DNA of 64,000 bases, from contig NZ_FNSZ01000001.1 in NCBI RefSeq assembly GCF_900105245.1, forward strand, positions 124,001-188,000, read 5' to 3'. Positions 8,009 through 16,132 of the stretch are shown piece after piece; positions within the stretch are counted from its first letter, which is position 1, and the number at the start of each line of letters is the position of its first letter. This DNA comes from Streptomyces sp. 1222.5 (lineage in GTDB: Bacteria; Actinomycetota; Actinomycetes; Streptomycetales; Streptomycetaceae). The notes under the pieces are model-generated. The model was not told where the DNA came from. It saw nothing but the letters and a program-made list of their open reading frames with translations, and made no database searches. The translations under genes and the position numbers were made by a program.

Positions 8009-8908
8009 ATGCGCATGCGCCCCACGTTGAGCTGGACCCCTGCGGACAACTGGCCGCCGGGCACCACGGACGTGGGGCCGGTCGCCGATGCGCTGCGCGC
8101 GGGCGGGGTGCTGGTGCTCAGCGGGGCGGGCATCTCCACGGAGTCGGGCATCCCCGACTACCGGGGCGAGGGCGGCAGCCTGAGCCGGCACACCCCGATG
8201 ACCTACCAGGACTTCCTCGCCGGCGCTCAGGCCCGACGCCGGTACTGGGCGCGCAGCCACCTCGGCCGGCGCACCTTCGGCCGGGCCCGCCCCAACGCGG
8301 GCCACCGGGCGGTGGCCGCGTTCGCGCGGCACGGCCTGCTGGCGGGGGTGATCACCCAGAACGTCGACGGCCTGCACCAGGCGGCGGGCAGCGAGGGCGT
8401 CGTGGAACTCCACGGAAGCCTCGACCGGGTGGTCTGTCTGTCCTGTGGTGCCTTCAGCCCGCGCCATGAACTCGCCCGGCGCCTGGAGGCAGCCAATCCC
8501 GGTTTCGATCCGGTGGCCTCCGGCATCAACCCCGACGGTGACGCCGACCTCACCGACGCGCAGGTCGGCGACTTCCGGGTGCTGCCCTGCACGGTCTGCG
8601 GCGGCATCCTCAAACCGGACGTGGTGTTCTTCGGGGAAGCCGTTCCCCCGCAGCGGGTCGAGCACTGCCGCGCGCTGGTGCGGGAAGCGGCCTCGCTGCT
8701 GGTCCTGGGGTCCTCGCTGACGGTGATGTCCGGGCTGCGGTTCGTCCGTCAGGCCGCCGAGGCCGGCAAGCCCGTACTGATCGTCAACCGGGATCCGACC
8801 CGCGGCGACCGGCACGCCCTCACCCGCGTCGCGCTTCCCCTGGGCGGGGCCCTGACCGCCGTGGCCGGCCGGCTGGAGATCCCCTTCGACGGCCCGAGCG
8901 CGGCCTGA
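8009..8908 (+). CDS. Sir2 family NAD-dependent protein deacylase
   Basis: 299 residues with the complete sirtuin signature: GAG at 39-41 in LSGAGISTESGIPDYRG, QNVD at 117-120, catalytic His135 in VELHGS, and a four-cysteine zinc site (C143/C146 and C194/C197). FFGE and VLGSSL for NAD binding follow. It removes acyl groups from lysines using NAD and releases nicotinamide. The longer insert before the second CxxC (FDPVASGINPDGDADLTD) is typical of the class II-like actinobacterial branch. Two ATGs lie two codons apart; the first is used. There is no obvious SD, so it may be leaderless. Confidence 0.95.
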   Translation: MRMRPTLSWTPADNWPPGTTDVGPVADALRAGGVLVLSGAGISTESGIPDYRGEGGSLSRHTPMTYQDFLAGAQARRRYWARSHLGRRTFGRARPNAGHRAVAAFARHGLLAGVITQNVDGLHQAAGSEGVVELHGSLDRVVCLSCGAFSPRHELARRLEAANPGFDPVASGINPDGDADLTDAQVGDFRVLPCTVCGGILKPDVVFFGEAVPPQRVEHCRALVREAASLLVLGSSLTVMSGLRFVRQAAEAGKPVLIVNRDPTRGDRHALTRVALPLGGALTAVAGRLEIPFDGPSAA

Positions 8909-9002
8909 TACGCCCGGAGGAAAGATCCGGGCCGCGCGGGAGGCGATACGGCCGTGGTTCGGGGGTAGCCGCTGATCCGGCCGGTGAAGGGAGACGCGGC
9001 GC

Positions 9003-9293
9003 ATGGCTGTGGAGGCGAACTCCGCCAGGATCACGGGGAAGGTCCAGGGCAGGGACATCGTCCTGGACGGGCCCCTGTCCAAGGACGAGATCCGGGACAG
9101 GGTGTGGTGGTGGCGGATGGCCCGCCCCCGGACGTCCAAGGAGCAGGAGGACTGTCGGCACGAGTACGACGGCTCCCGGCGGGACGTGATCGCCACCCTG
9201 GGCGGGTACTACGAGGTTCCCGGCGACCCGCGCGCGCCCGAGGCCGCCGAGTTGACGGAGATGCTGTACGCGGAGCTCAACCCGGACGGTTGA
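9003..9293 (+). CDS. Conserved hypothetical protein, 96 aa
   Basis: Starts MAVEANSARITGKVQGRDIV with GAAGGGAG nine bases upstream of the ATG. It carries a short beta hairpin, a Trp-rich helix (RDRVWWWRMARPR), and a conserved-looking DVIATLGGYYEVPGDPRAPE block. It is cytoplasmic, with no membrane segment. I do not recognise the family. It follows the sirtuin gene by 94 bases in the same direction and may be co-transcribed. Confidence 0.7.
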   Translation: MAVEANSARITGKVQGRDIVLDGPLSKDEIRDRVWWWRMARPRTSKEQEDCRHEYDGSRRDVIATLGGYYEVPGDPRAPEAAELTEMLYAELNPDG

Positions 9294-9408
9294 GCCGGTT
9301 CGCGCGGTGGTGGGCGCGGCCCGGCCGGTGCTCGCGCCCCTCTCCTCGCGGTGGAGCGGGCGCGTGGCGTCATGCGGCCGCGCCGGGCCCCACGGGCCAC
9401 GGGGTGGC

Positions 9409-9912
9409 TCAGTACGCGGAGTTGACGTTGTCGATGGAACCGTAGCGGTGCGCGGCGTAGTTGGCGGCCGCGGTGATGTTCGCCACCGGGTCGGTGGAGG
9501 TGTGGGCGGTGCCGTCGACGTGGTAGGCGTTGAAGGTGGGGTCGATCACCTGCAGCAGGCCCTTGGACGGGGTGCCGTTCTTCGCGTTGACGTCGTAGTT
9601 GTTCTGGGCGTTGGGGTTGCCGCTGGACTCACGCATGATGTTGCGGTGCAGGCCCTCGTAGCTGCCGGGGATGCCCTTCTTCTTCATGATGGCCAGCGAC
9701 TGCTTGATCCAGCCGTCGAGGTTGTTGCCGGCGGCAGCGGGGTCGGCGTGACCGTCGCGCGCGGGGGCGGCGGCGCTGTGCGCGGCCTTCGGCGCCTCGG
9801 CGGCGTGCGCGGAAGCCGGCACCAGGGTGAGGGCGGCGGCAGCGGCACCGGTCGTGGCGAGGCCGGTCACGGCGAGGCGGGCAAGACGGCGGGAAGCGGT
9901 GATCGCGGTCAA
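9409..9912 (-). CDS. Secreted transglycosylase SLT-domain protein
   Basis: 167 residues starting at a TTG. The basic N-terminus LTAITASRRLARLAVTGLAT runs into a hydrophobic signal peptide ending ALTLVPASAHA. The mature part is an Ala-rich linker and a lysozyme-like SLT domain with catalytic Glu95 in NIMRESSGNP, then NNYDVNAKNGTPSKGLLQVI and a Tyr-rich end. Such enzymes cut the glycan strands of peptidoglycan during growth or sporulation. The TTG (9912) is chosen because AGGAG lies six bases before it and because it gives a normal signal peptide. A leader of about 200 bases lies upstream. Confidence 0.85.
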   Translation of the reverse strand: MTAITASRRLARLAVTGLATTGAAAAALTLVPASAHAAEAPKAAHSAAAPARDGHADPAAAGNNLDGWIKQSLAIMKKKGIPGSYEGLHRNIMRESSGNPNAQNNYDVNAKNGTPSKGLLQVIDPTFNAYHVDGTAHTSTDPVANITAAANYAAHRYGSIDNVNSAY

Positions 9913-10236
9913 GGGACTCTCCTGTGGGACGTCGTCGAGGCGCCGGCCGGATATCCGGTCGCGGCCTGCAGGGCGTCGGGGCGAGCCCTGCTGCACGCTC
10001 CAGCGGGCACGTCCGGCGATCAACGCCCGGTCGGCCAGCGGCTTGCGGCAACGACCAACATGGTTAGCGACCCGCGGAAGCCCACGCAAGAATGTGACGT
10101 ACTACCCACTTTCGGAGAAACATCCTAAATCGGGCATCGAGTGGCTTTTCTTCCTGTTCGCGGCGGTGCGGACCTACGGCCCCGGATAGGACGTGACATG
10201 GCTCCTATGGGGCTCATCACCCCTGCGCCGGTGAAT
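9913..10236 (-). promoter_or_regulatory. Long leader upstream of the SLT gene
   Basis: About 320 bases with no other gene. The 130 bases next to the gene contain GTCGCTAACC and a GCCGCAAGCCGCTGG stretch. A locally A/T-richer stretch near 10090-10140 could hold the promoter. Several Streptomyces cell-wall hydrolase genes have c-di-AMP (ydaO-type) riboswitches in such leaders, and the CTAACC and GCCGC pieces are suggestive, but I cannot fold the whole motif by eye. Confidence 0.35.
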
Positions 10237-10290
10237 CCGGCCCCGCTGCGGCCCCCGCGCCCCTCCCGCGAGGGGCGCGAGCGGGGCCGG
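10237..10290 (-). terminator. Two-tier hairpin after L,D-transpeptidase gene
   Basis: An outer 11-bp stem (CCGGCCCCGCT with AGCGGGGCCGG) encloses an inner perfect 9-bp stem (GCGCCCCTC/GAGGGGCGC, loop CCGC). It lies 113 bases past the stop of the leftward gene. The extreme stability suggests a terminator. Confidence 0.65.
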
Positions 10291-10402
10291 GTGCGTCACG
10301 GTCCGCGTACGGAGGGTCGCCTAGCGGGCACCGGCGGTGGGGGCGGGGGCCGGACCGGCTGGACCGGAGCGCACCACGGCGGTGGTCGGTCTCTCGCCGG
10401 CG

Positions 10403-11173
10403 TCAGGACTGAAGGTGCCGGCGGTCCCCCATCACCACCACGGGGTGCCGTGCCGGGTCCAGGGTGCGCAGGAGGGTCTTCATGCCGGGCTCGGGGACGG
10501 TGACGCATGCCGACGTGCCGTCGCCGTGGTCCATGTGGAGCCAGATCCCGCCGCCCTTGTCCACGCCGTCGGGGCGGTTCCAGTCGAACGGCGGTGCGCC
10601 CTTGAGCCGGTTGTAGTCGATGGCGATGACGTAGTCGAAGTCATGGGCGTGGGCGGGTTCCGGGTTCAGCATGGTGGCGTAGGCGTTGTCGTCGTACCAG
10701 TACCTCAGCCGGCTGCCGGGGTCGGTGAGCGTGCCGCCCGCGTCGGTGAGGGTGAACACGCCGACGGGGCTGTGCTCGTCGTCGATGCGGTGGTCGGTCG
10801 TCCAGCCCAGTCTGCCGTTGTGCGCGGGCCAGCTCTGCGTCCGGTACCAGGTCGAGCCCTGCTTCTCGTACAGCACGGCGAGGCTGTCGGGGGAATCGGG
10901 GCCTTCGCCGTAGACGACCACGGCCTGCCCGGTGCCGGGGGGCAGCTGACGGGACATCCGGTCGCCGACACCCGGAAGGCGGAGGCCCACCGCCTGGCCG
11001 GGGCGGGCCGACGCGGCGCCGGGCGCGCCGCCGGAGACCTTCCGCTGGGCACCCTGGCCGCACGCCGTGGCGGTCAGCAGGACGCCGCACGCGAGGGCGG
11101 CGCATATGGCGTGCCGTGCACCGCCGCGCCGCACCGGCCGACGAGGGGAGGGGGTCACCGTGAATATCCGCAT
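10403..11173 (-). CDS. L,D-transpeptidase-like (YkuD) lipoprotein
   Basis: 256 residues. The N-terminal basic region and hydrophobic helix end in a lipobox-like LLTATACGQ, so export and probable lipid attachment. The C-terminal catalytic domain has the order HGDGTSACVTV, with His216, Ser221 and Cys223, matching the H...S-x-C motif of L,D-transpeptidases. The preceding YVIAIDYN strand and the GIWLHMD strand are typical. These enzymes make 3-3 crosslinks in peptidoglycan or attach proteins. The ATG at 11173 has AGGA eight bases upstream. It lies next to the SLT gene in the same direction, which points to a shared cell-wall role. Confidence 0.9.
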   Translation of the reverse strand: MRIFTVTPSPRRPVRRGGARHAICAALACGVLLTATACGQGAQRKVSGGAPGAASARPGQAVGLRLPGVGDRMSRQLPPGTGQAVVVYGEGPDSPDSLAVLYEKQGSTWYRTQSWPAHNGRLGWTTDHRIDDEHSPVGVFTLTDAGGTLTDPGSRLRYWYDDNAYATMLNPEPAHAHDFDYVIAIDYNRLKGAPPFDWNRPDGVDKGGGIWLHMDHGDGTSACVTVPEPGMKTLLRTLDPARHPVVVMGDRRHLQS

Positions 11174-11417
11174 GGTCCAGATCCTGTGACGCGGCGTACG
11201 GCCCCCGCATCCGGACGCGGCATCCGGCGCAACCGCCCCTTGAAAGGGGCGGCGCCGGCCCGGTCCCGGTCCGCCTTCCGCGCCAAGTCCCCGTCCCCGC
11301 CGCGCTGCTGGGGCTGCCGGCCGCACGACGGCCCGCCGCCTGCTCCCGCGGCGCCGCCTCACGCGCCCGGCCCCCGCGTGGGGGCCACGAGCTGGGGGGC
11401 CTCGCCGGATCCCCCGC

Positions 11418-11747
11418 TCAGGCTCGCTCCAGGGCCCGCTGCAGTTCGTCGACCACGACGGTGGGGGTGCCGGTGCCCTGGACCAGTGCCGGCACGTGTT
11501 CGGCGACGCGGTGCAGGTCCAGGCCGAGGGTGTGCGCGACGTCCCGCAGCACCGCTGCGGCCCGCTCGACGGGCAGGTGCCCGGGCACCGCCACGGCGCC
11601 CTCCGCCATGCAGATCCGCGAGCGCACCGCCACCTCGTGGCGGAGCTGCTCGAGCTCCGCCCGGAGCAGGACGCCGTCGTCCCCGAGCGCCTGGTCCACC
11701 GCGCACAGCGGTTCCCCCGGGGCCTGCCCGAGCCGGTAGAACCGCAT
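11418..11747 (-). CDS. ANTAR domain protein
   Basis: 109 residues. A three-helix ANTAR pattern spans about residues 30-95: ELEQLRHEVAVRSRICMAEG, AVAVPGHLPVERAAAVLRDV, AHTLGLDLHRVAEHVPAL. ANTAR domains bind two-hairpin RNA motifs and act as anti-terminators, usually behind a sensor domain; here only a ~25-residue N-terminal lead is present, so the protein is ANTAR-only. A SigB-type promoter (GCTT-N16-GGGTAG) lies upstream. Its RNA target is unknown. Confidence 0.8.
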   Translation of the reverse strand: MRFYRLGQAPGEPLCAVDQALGDDGVLLRAELEQLRHEVAVRSRICMAEGAVAVPGHLPVERAAAVLRDVAHTLGLDLHRVAEHVPALVQGTGTPTVVVDELQRALERA

Positions 11748-11784
11748 GTGATCACCTCAGGGAGTAGCGGAACAATGGCGCTGC

Positions 11785-11809
11785 TACCCAGGCATCCGCG
11801 CCGCAAAGC
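11785..11809 (-). promoter_or_regulatory. SigB-like promoter for ANTAR gene
   Basis: On the minus strand GCTT, 16 bases, then GGGTAG, fitting GNNT-N14-16-GGGTA. It is about 40-60 bases before the ANTAR start, the same arrangement as for the hemerythrin gene. Its upstream half lies in the dispersed hairpin element. Confidence 0.45.
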
Positions 11810-11858
11810 TCTGCGGGGCCGCCACCGGGCGATCGTCCCCCGCGGGCGGGGCCCGGGG
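11801..11858. repeat. Intergenic hairpin element, copy B
   Basis: Second copy of the element at 5671-5735. It shares GCAAAGCTCTGCGGGGC, CGATCGTCCCC, and a trailing GGGGCCCGGGG, with CTGCGGGG facing CCCCGCGG. The two copies lie 6 kb apart in intergenic DNA. Confidence 0.5.
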
Positions 11859-11887
11859 CGCTCGGCCTGGACCGAGGAGGGGGTCGT

Positions 11888-12468
11888 ATGACGTGGACGG
11901 AGCACGTGCGGCGGGCGGCCGGTGAGGTCGTCGCCGGGTTTCCGGCCGACAGCGGGATCTACGCGGTGACGTTCCGGATCGACAGTGTCGAGCAGGACCC
12001 GCGGTTTCCGTACGTGGCGGTCGGCTACACCACCGAGGCCGACGCGGCCGCCGCGGCGGGGGCGGCGTCGGACGCGTGGGAGGCGCGCTGGAGTTACGCG
12101 TTCTTCCCGCGGACGGGACTCGAAGGGGTCGAAAGCGTCGGGCGGGACGCGGACGGTGCCGCCTGGCACCGGCGGGAGGCCGAGGCGCGGGGGCTGTGTA
12201 CGAGGACGACGGCGAGCCGGGGGATCGCGACGAGCGGCTGGCCGCGTGGTTCTGCCAGGTGTGCGTCGCGGCGGCCCGGCATCTGCACGAGGACGGTGTC
12301 ATCGTCCGGGCGCTGGGCCGGCCGGTCCCGGTGATCCTGTACGACATGTTCGACCCGGACGCGATGTTCGCGCTGACCGCCTGCGCCAATCCGGCGGAAC
12401 TGGTCGCCGAGTTCATGGCGCAGGACCCGGGCGGGGAGGGTACGGCGCTCGCCGGGCCGGGCGGGTGA
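11888..12468 (+). pseudogene. Conserved hypothetical (about 193 aa) broken by a one-base deletion
   Basis: The first ~102 codons read MTWTEHVRRAAGEVVAGFPA through SYAFFPRTGLEGVESVGRD up to EAEARGL. The sequence then makes sense only in another frame: YEDDGEPGDRDERLAAWFCQ, VCVAAARHLHEDGVIVRALG, PVPVILYDMFDPDAMFALTA. The join is CTG-TG-TAC at 12194-12201, where homologous Streptomyces proteins have W-Y-E-D (TGG TAC). One G is therefore missing at 12197-12198. In the unshifted frame translation ends at 12334. The whole family is a soluble ~190-residue Streptomyces protein of unknown function. It is either a recent mutation or a sequencing error. Confidence 0.8.
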
Positions 12469-12498
12469 GGCGCGCGCCGGGCGTCGCACCGGCGGCGA

Positions 12499-12537
12499 GG
12501 GGCGGCGCCCGGGGGTGGGTCCCCCGGGTGCCGCCCC
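12499..12537. terminator. Bidirectional hairpin terminator
   Basis: A 17-bp stem (GGGGCGGCGCCCGGGGG against CCCCCGGGTGCCGCCCC, one G-U type pair) with loop TGGGT. It sits between two convergent genes that end at 12468 and 12554, so it can serve both. Confidence 0.8.
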
Positions 12538-12553
12538 GGTGTGGTGCCGGGTG

Positions 12554-14200
12554 TCAGCCGACGCCGACCGCGGTCCAGGCCGCGGCGACCGTCTTGGCTT
12601 CGGCGCTGTCCGCGCCGTACAGGTCCGTCGCCGCCTTCAGGGTGCCTTCGCGGGCCGCCTTGTAGTCGGTCTTGGACGTGAAGTACGTGGTCAGCGCCTT
12701 GTACCAGACCTGCAGGGCCTTGTCGCGGCCGATGCCGGTGACCTTGGAGCCGTCCTTGGTGGGCGAGTCGTAGCTGACGTCGTTGATCTTCTTCGCGCCG
12801 CTGCCCTCGGCGAGGAGGTAGAAGAAGTGGTTGGCGACGCCGGAGGAGTAGTGGACGTCCTTGTCGCCGACGTCCGCGGACCAGTAGTCGGCGGAGCCGC
12901 CGTCCTTGCTGGGCTTGTCCATGTAACGCAGCGGGCTGCCGTCGCCGTTGATGTCGATCTTCTCGCCGATGAGGTAGTCGCCGACGTCGGTGGAGTTGTT
13001 CGCGTAGAACTCCACGCCGGTGCCGAAGATGTCGCTGGTGGCCTCGTTCAGGCCGCCGGACTCGCCGGAGTACTCCAGGCCCGCGGTGTGGGAGGTGACG
13101 CCGTGGCTCATCTCGTGGCCGGCGACGTCGAGGGAGGTGAGGGGGGCGGCGTCCTTGGTGCCGTCGCCGTAGGTCATGCAGAAGCAGCTGTCGTCCCAGA
13201 AGGCGTTGACGTAGGCGTTGCCGTAGTGGACGCGGGAGTAGGCGCCGACGCCGTCGTTCTTGATGCCGCTGCGGTTGAAGGTCTTCTTGTAGAAGTCCCA
13301 GGTCTCCTGGGCGCCGTAGGCGGCGTCCGCGGCGGCGGTGGCCGCGTTGGAGACCTTTCCGTCGCCCCAGGTGTCGCTGTCCTGGGAGAACAGCTTGCCG
13401 GTGCCGTCGGAGCCGTGGTCGAGGTTGTAGGTCTTGTGGCCGCCGCGGGTGCCGTCGGTGAGGGTGTACGACGATCCGGCCTGGGTGCTGGTCAGGTCGA
13501 CCTTGCCGCTGTACTGGGTGTTGCCGACGCCGGTCTCGATGCCCTGGTACTGGAAGAGCTTCTCGCCGGTGGCGGCGTCGGTGATGACGTGCAGCTGGTT
13601 CGGGGTGCCGTCGTCCTGGAGGCCGCCGACGACCGTCTCGTAGGCGAGGACGGGCGTGCCGGAGCCGGCCCAGATCACCTTGCGCGCGCCGTTGGCGGAG
13701 GACGTGGCGGAGCCGAGGGTCTTGGCGGCGGTGACCGCCTGCTTCTCGGCGTGGGCGGCGGAGATCCGCGGCGTGAGCGAGGCGGGCTTGATGGCGGAGG
13801 TGGTCGCTCTGGTGACGCCCTCGGTCTTGCCGGACTTGGCCGTGTGGACGACCAGGTCGCCGCCGAGCACGGGCAGGCCCGCGTAGGTGCGCTCGTAGCG
13901 GGTGTGGGTCGTGCCGTCGGTGTCCCTGACGACGTCCTTGACGACCAGCTTCTCCTTGGCCCCGAGGCCTATGCGCTGCGCGGTGCCGGCGGCGCCGGCC
14001 TGCGCCTTGTGGATCAGTGTGGTGCGGGCGGCGGCCGACAGGGTGGTCGGGGCCGCGGCGAGCGGCTTCGCGGCCGCGGGTTCCGCCGGGATCTGGGCGG
14101 AGGCACTGGTGGCCAGGCCCGTGGAGAGCAGGGCTCCGGCCGCCACCGCGGTGGCGATGGCCAAAGTGGTGCGCTGGTGACGCACGTTGAGGAGGCTCAC
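12554..14200 (-). CDS. Secreted M4 (thermolysin-type) neutral metalloprotease
   Basis: 548 residues. The signal peptide (VSLLNVRHQRTTLAIATAVA to ATSASA) is followed by an FTP/PepSY-type propeptide (GTTHTRYERTYAGLPVLGGD, LVVHTAKSG), then the peptidase. The active site is HEMSH at 362-366 with the third zinc ligand Glu about 20 residues later in GGLNEATSD. A YSSGVANHFFYLL-type block and the C-terminal helical domain follow. It degrades proteins extracellularly. The GTG at 14200 is chosen because AAGGAG lies nine bases upstream and because it gives a standard signal peptide. An imperfect 16-bp palindrome, TGACGTGTACATGTCA, lies about 115 bases upstream. Confidence 0.95.
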   Translation of the reverse strand: MSLLNVRHQRTTLAIATAVAAGALLSTGLATSASAQIPAEPAAAKPLAAAPTTLSAAARTTLIHKAQAGAAGTAQRIGLGAKEKLVVKDVVRDTDGTTHTRYERTYAGLPVLGGDLVVHTAKSGKTEGVTRATTSAIKPASLTPRISAAHAEKQAVTAAKTLGSATSSANGARKVIWAGSGTPVLAYETVVGGLQDDGTPNQLHVITDAATGEKLFQYQGIETGVGNTQYSGKVDLTSTQAGSSYTLTDGTRGGHKTYNLDHGSDGTGKLFSQDSDTWGDGKVSNAATAAADAAYGAQETWDFYKKTFNRSGIKNDGVGAYSRVHYGNAYVNAFWDDSCFCMTYGDGTKDAAPLTSLDVAGHEMSHGVTSHTAGLEYSGESGGLNEATSDIFGTGVEFYANNSTDVGDYLIGEKIDINGDGSPLRYMDKPSKDGGSADYWSADVGDKDVHYSSGVANHFFYLLAEGSGAKKINDVSYDSPTKDGSKVTGIGRDKALQVWYKALTTYFTSKTDYKAAREGTLKAATDLYGADSAEAKTVAAAWTAVGVG

Positions 14201-14953
14201 GAACAAAGGCTCCTTGTTGTGGGGGGAACGCCGCCCGGCCGGGGTGGGGCCGGCCCAGACGGACATGGGATGGATCGTGCTCGTACAGCGGGTGGACAGA
14301 GACTGACACTTATGACGTGTACATGTCACTACCTGCCGGGTGATGTTGGTCGAGAATCGGCCGACCGGCGCCGGCGGGGGAAAACGGCAGGCGGGAGCAG
14401 CGGCGCGCATGTGTGCGTGCGGCCGCGGGTGCCGCGGATCGCGGGGCGCCGCGACGGGCGGGGGGCTGCGGGTGACCGCGGGCGGGTGCGGCGGTCAGCG
14501 CCTCAGCGGGCGGGGGCGGACCGCCGCCGTAGCGCTGGCCTAGCTGTAGCCGCAGTTGCGGTGCCGCGGGGTCCGCGGCACTCACCTCGCGGCGGGCGGG
14601 GGTGCCGGGTGCGGGTGTGAGGAACCGTGGGCCCGGCGGCGGTCAGGTGCGTCCTGGACATCCCCGGCGGAGCAGGCGGAGCCGTGCGGCGGGCAGGCCA
14701 AAAGCAGCGGGGGGCATGAAGTCTCCATGAAGTGTGGGGGGTTGGAGATGCACACACGAGAAAACCCCAGTCACGTCGCCGCGGGCTACGCGGGGCGGCC
14801 AGATACGACAACTCCCCCACGTCCCCTTCACCGGGCGGTCACCGCAGCGGCGGTCGCACGGTGCGGCCCGCACACATCCCGCACACATCCGAACGTCTTT
14901 CGCGCACATCCCGGCGGGCCCGCGGGGCGGGTATGTGCGGCGCTGACGTGTCC
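14201..14953. other. Intergenic region, 750 bases
   Basis: Upstream of the protease gene and downstream of the GlxA gene. The left end holds the protease promoter and its palindrome. Toward the right there are three CGCACACATCC-like direct repeats (about 14868-14910). The open frames found here are Arg/Pro/Gly-rich with no family resemblance. Confidence 0.45.
14313..14328 (-). promoter_or_regulatory. Candidate operator for the M4 protease gene
   Basis: TGACGTGTACATGTCA is palindromic in 14 of 16 positions. It lies about 115 bases upstream of the protease start. No adjacent regulator identifies which protein might bind it. Confidence 0.35.
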
Positions 14954-15997
14954 TCAGACGCCCGCTTCGACGAGGTCGTCGGTGTGGAAGGTGCGGCGGT
15001 AGACGGCGGGTGAGACACCGAAGGCCGCGCGCATGTGGGCGCGCAGGGAGTTGGCGGAGCCGAAGCCGGAGCGGTGGGCGACCAGGTCGATGGACAGGTC
15101 GGTGGTCTCCAGCAACTGCTTGGCCAGTTCCAGGCGTTGTGCGGTGAGCCACTGCACGGGGGTCATGCCGACCTCGTCGCGGAAGCGGCGGGTGAAGGAG
15201 CGCAGGCTCATCCGGGCGTGTTCGGCCAGGCGGTTCAGGGAGAGGGGCTCGCCGAGGTGTTCCAGGGCCCAGGCGCGGGTGGCGGTGGTGGTGGCGACGG
15301 TGGGTTCGGGCACCGGTCGGTCGATGTACTGGGCCTGGCCGCCGTCCCGCCAGGGCGGTACGACGCACATGCGGGCGGCGCGGTTGGCGGCGGCGGCGCC
15401 GTGGTCGCGGCGGATCATGTGCAGGCACAGGTCGACGCCGGCGGCGACGCCCGCGGAGGTCAGGACGTCGCCGTCGTCGACGAAGAGGACCTCCTCGTCG
15501 ACCTTGACGCGGGGGTAGGCGCGGCGGAACTCGGGGGCGAGGTTCCAGTGGGTGGTGGCGGGCCGGCCGTCGAGGAGGCCCGCGGCGGCCAGGACGTAGG
15601 AGCCGGTGCAGATGGACACCAGGCGGGTGCCGGGCCGGATGCCGGCGATGGCCGCGGTGACCTCGGGCGGCAGCGGGCCGCCGCGGCCCAGCTCGGGCAT
15701 GGCGTGCGTGGGCGGGACGATCACGGTGTCCGCGGCGGCCAGGGCTTCGGGGCCGGCCGCGGGCTGCACGGTGAACCCGGCGTCGCTGAGGACCGGGGCG
15801 CCGTCGGCGGTGCAGACGGTGACCTCGTACAGCGGGCGTCCGCCGGCGTCCAGGACGCTGCCGAAGACGCGGGAGGGGATGCCGAGTTCGAAGGGCGGGA
15901 CGCCGGGCAGGGCGAGGACGGCGATGCGGTGCCGCCCGGCCGCGTCGGCGCTCCGGTCGGGGCGGGGGTCGGTGCACGGCCACTGCATCTCGCTCAT
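14954..15997 (-). CDS. GlxA-type AraC family transcriptional regulator
   Basis: 347 residues. The N-terminal DJ-1/PfpI-like domain (RIAVLALPGVPPFELGIPSR, ADTVIVPPTHAMPELGRGGP, LVSICTGSYVLAAAGLLDGR with the conserved Cys) spans roughly residues 25-205. The C-terminal AraC double HTH (LNRLAEHARMSLRSFTRRFR, LLETTDLSIDLVAHRSGFGS) completes it. In this family the amidase-like domain acts as a sensor. It is divergent from a quinone-type oxidoreductase whose start is 136 bases away, the usual arrangement for regulator and target. An IR in the intergenic region is a candidate site. Confidence 0.92.
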   Translation of the reverse strand: MSEMQWPCTDPRPDRSADAAGRHRIAVLALPGVPPFELGIPSRVFGSVLDAGGRPLYEVTVCTADGAPVLSDAGFTVQPAAGPEALAAADTVIVPPTHAMPELGRGGPLPPEVTAAIAGIRPGTRLVSICTGSYVLAAAGLLDGRPATTHWNLAPEFRRAYPRVKVDEEVLFVDDGDVLTSAGVAAGVDLCLHMIRRDHGAAAANRAARMCVVPPWRDGGQAQYIDRPVPEPTVATTTATRAWALEHLGEPLSLNRLAEHARMSLRSFTRRFRDEVGMTPVQWLTAQRLELAKQLLETTDLSIDLVAHRSGFGSANSLRAHMRAAFGVSPAVYRRTFHTDDLVEAGV

Positions 15998-16017
15998 GGC
16001 CAGATCCTGTCACATAG

Positions 16018-16031
16018 TGGCCAAACGGCCA
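16018..16031. promoter_or_regulatory. Inverted repeat between GlxA regulator and oxidoreductase
   Basis: TGGCC-AAAC-GGCCA, a perfect 5-bp inverted repeat, lies 21 bases upstream of the GlxA start and about 100 upstream of the divergent oxidoreductase start. It is a candidate operator for the regulator. Confidence 0.4.
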
Positions 16032-16132
16032 ACACCATGGTGGGGGCGGGTGCCGGATCGTGGACTCACGTCGCACCGGGAAGGCCCGGGCGGCGGCATC
16101 CGATCGAGACGGAAAAGAGTGAGGCGGACAGC

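Noticed and set aside
14556..15013. Plus-strand frames across the gap before the GlxA gene
   Set aside because: Composition is biased, starts lack SD, and no domain is recognisable; CGCACACATCC repeats account for part of it.
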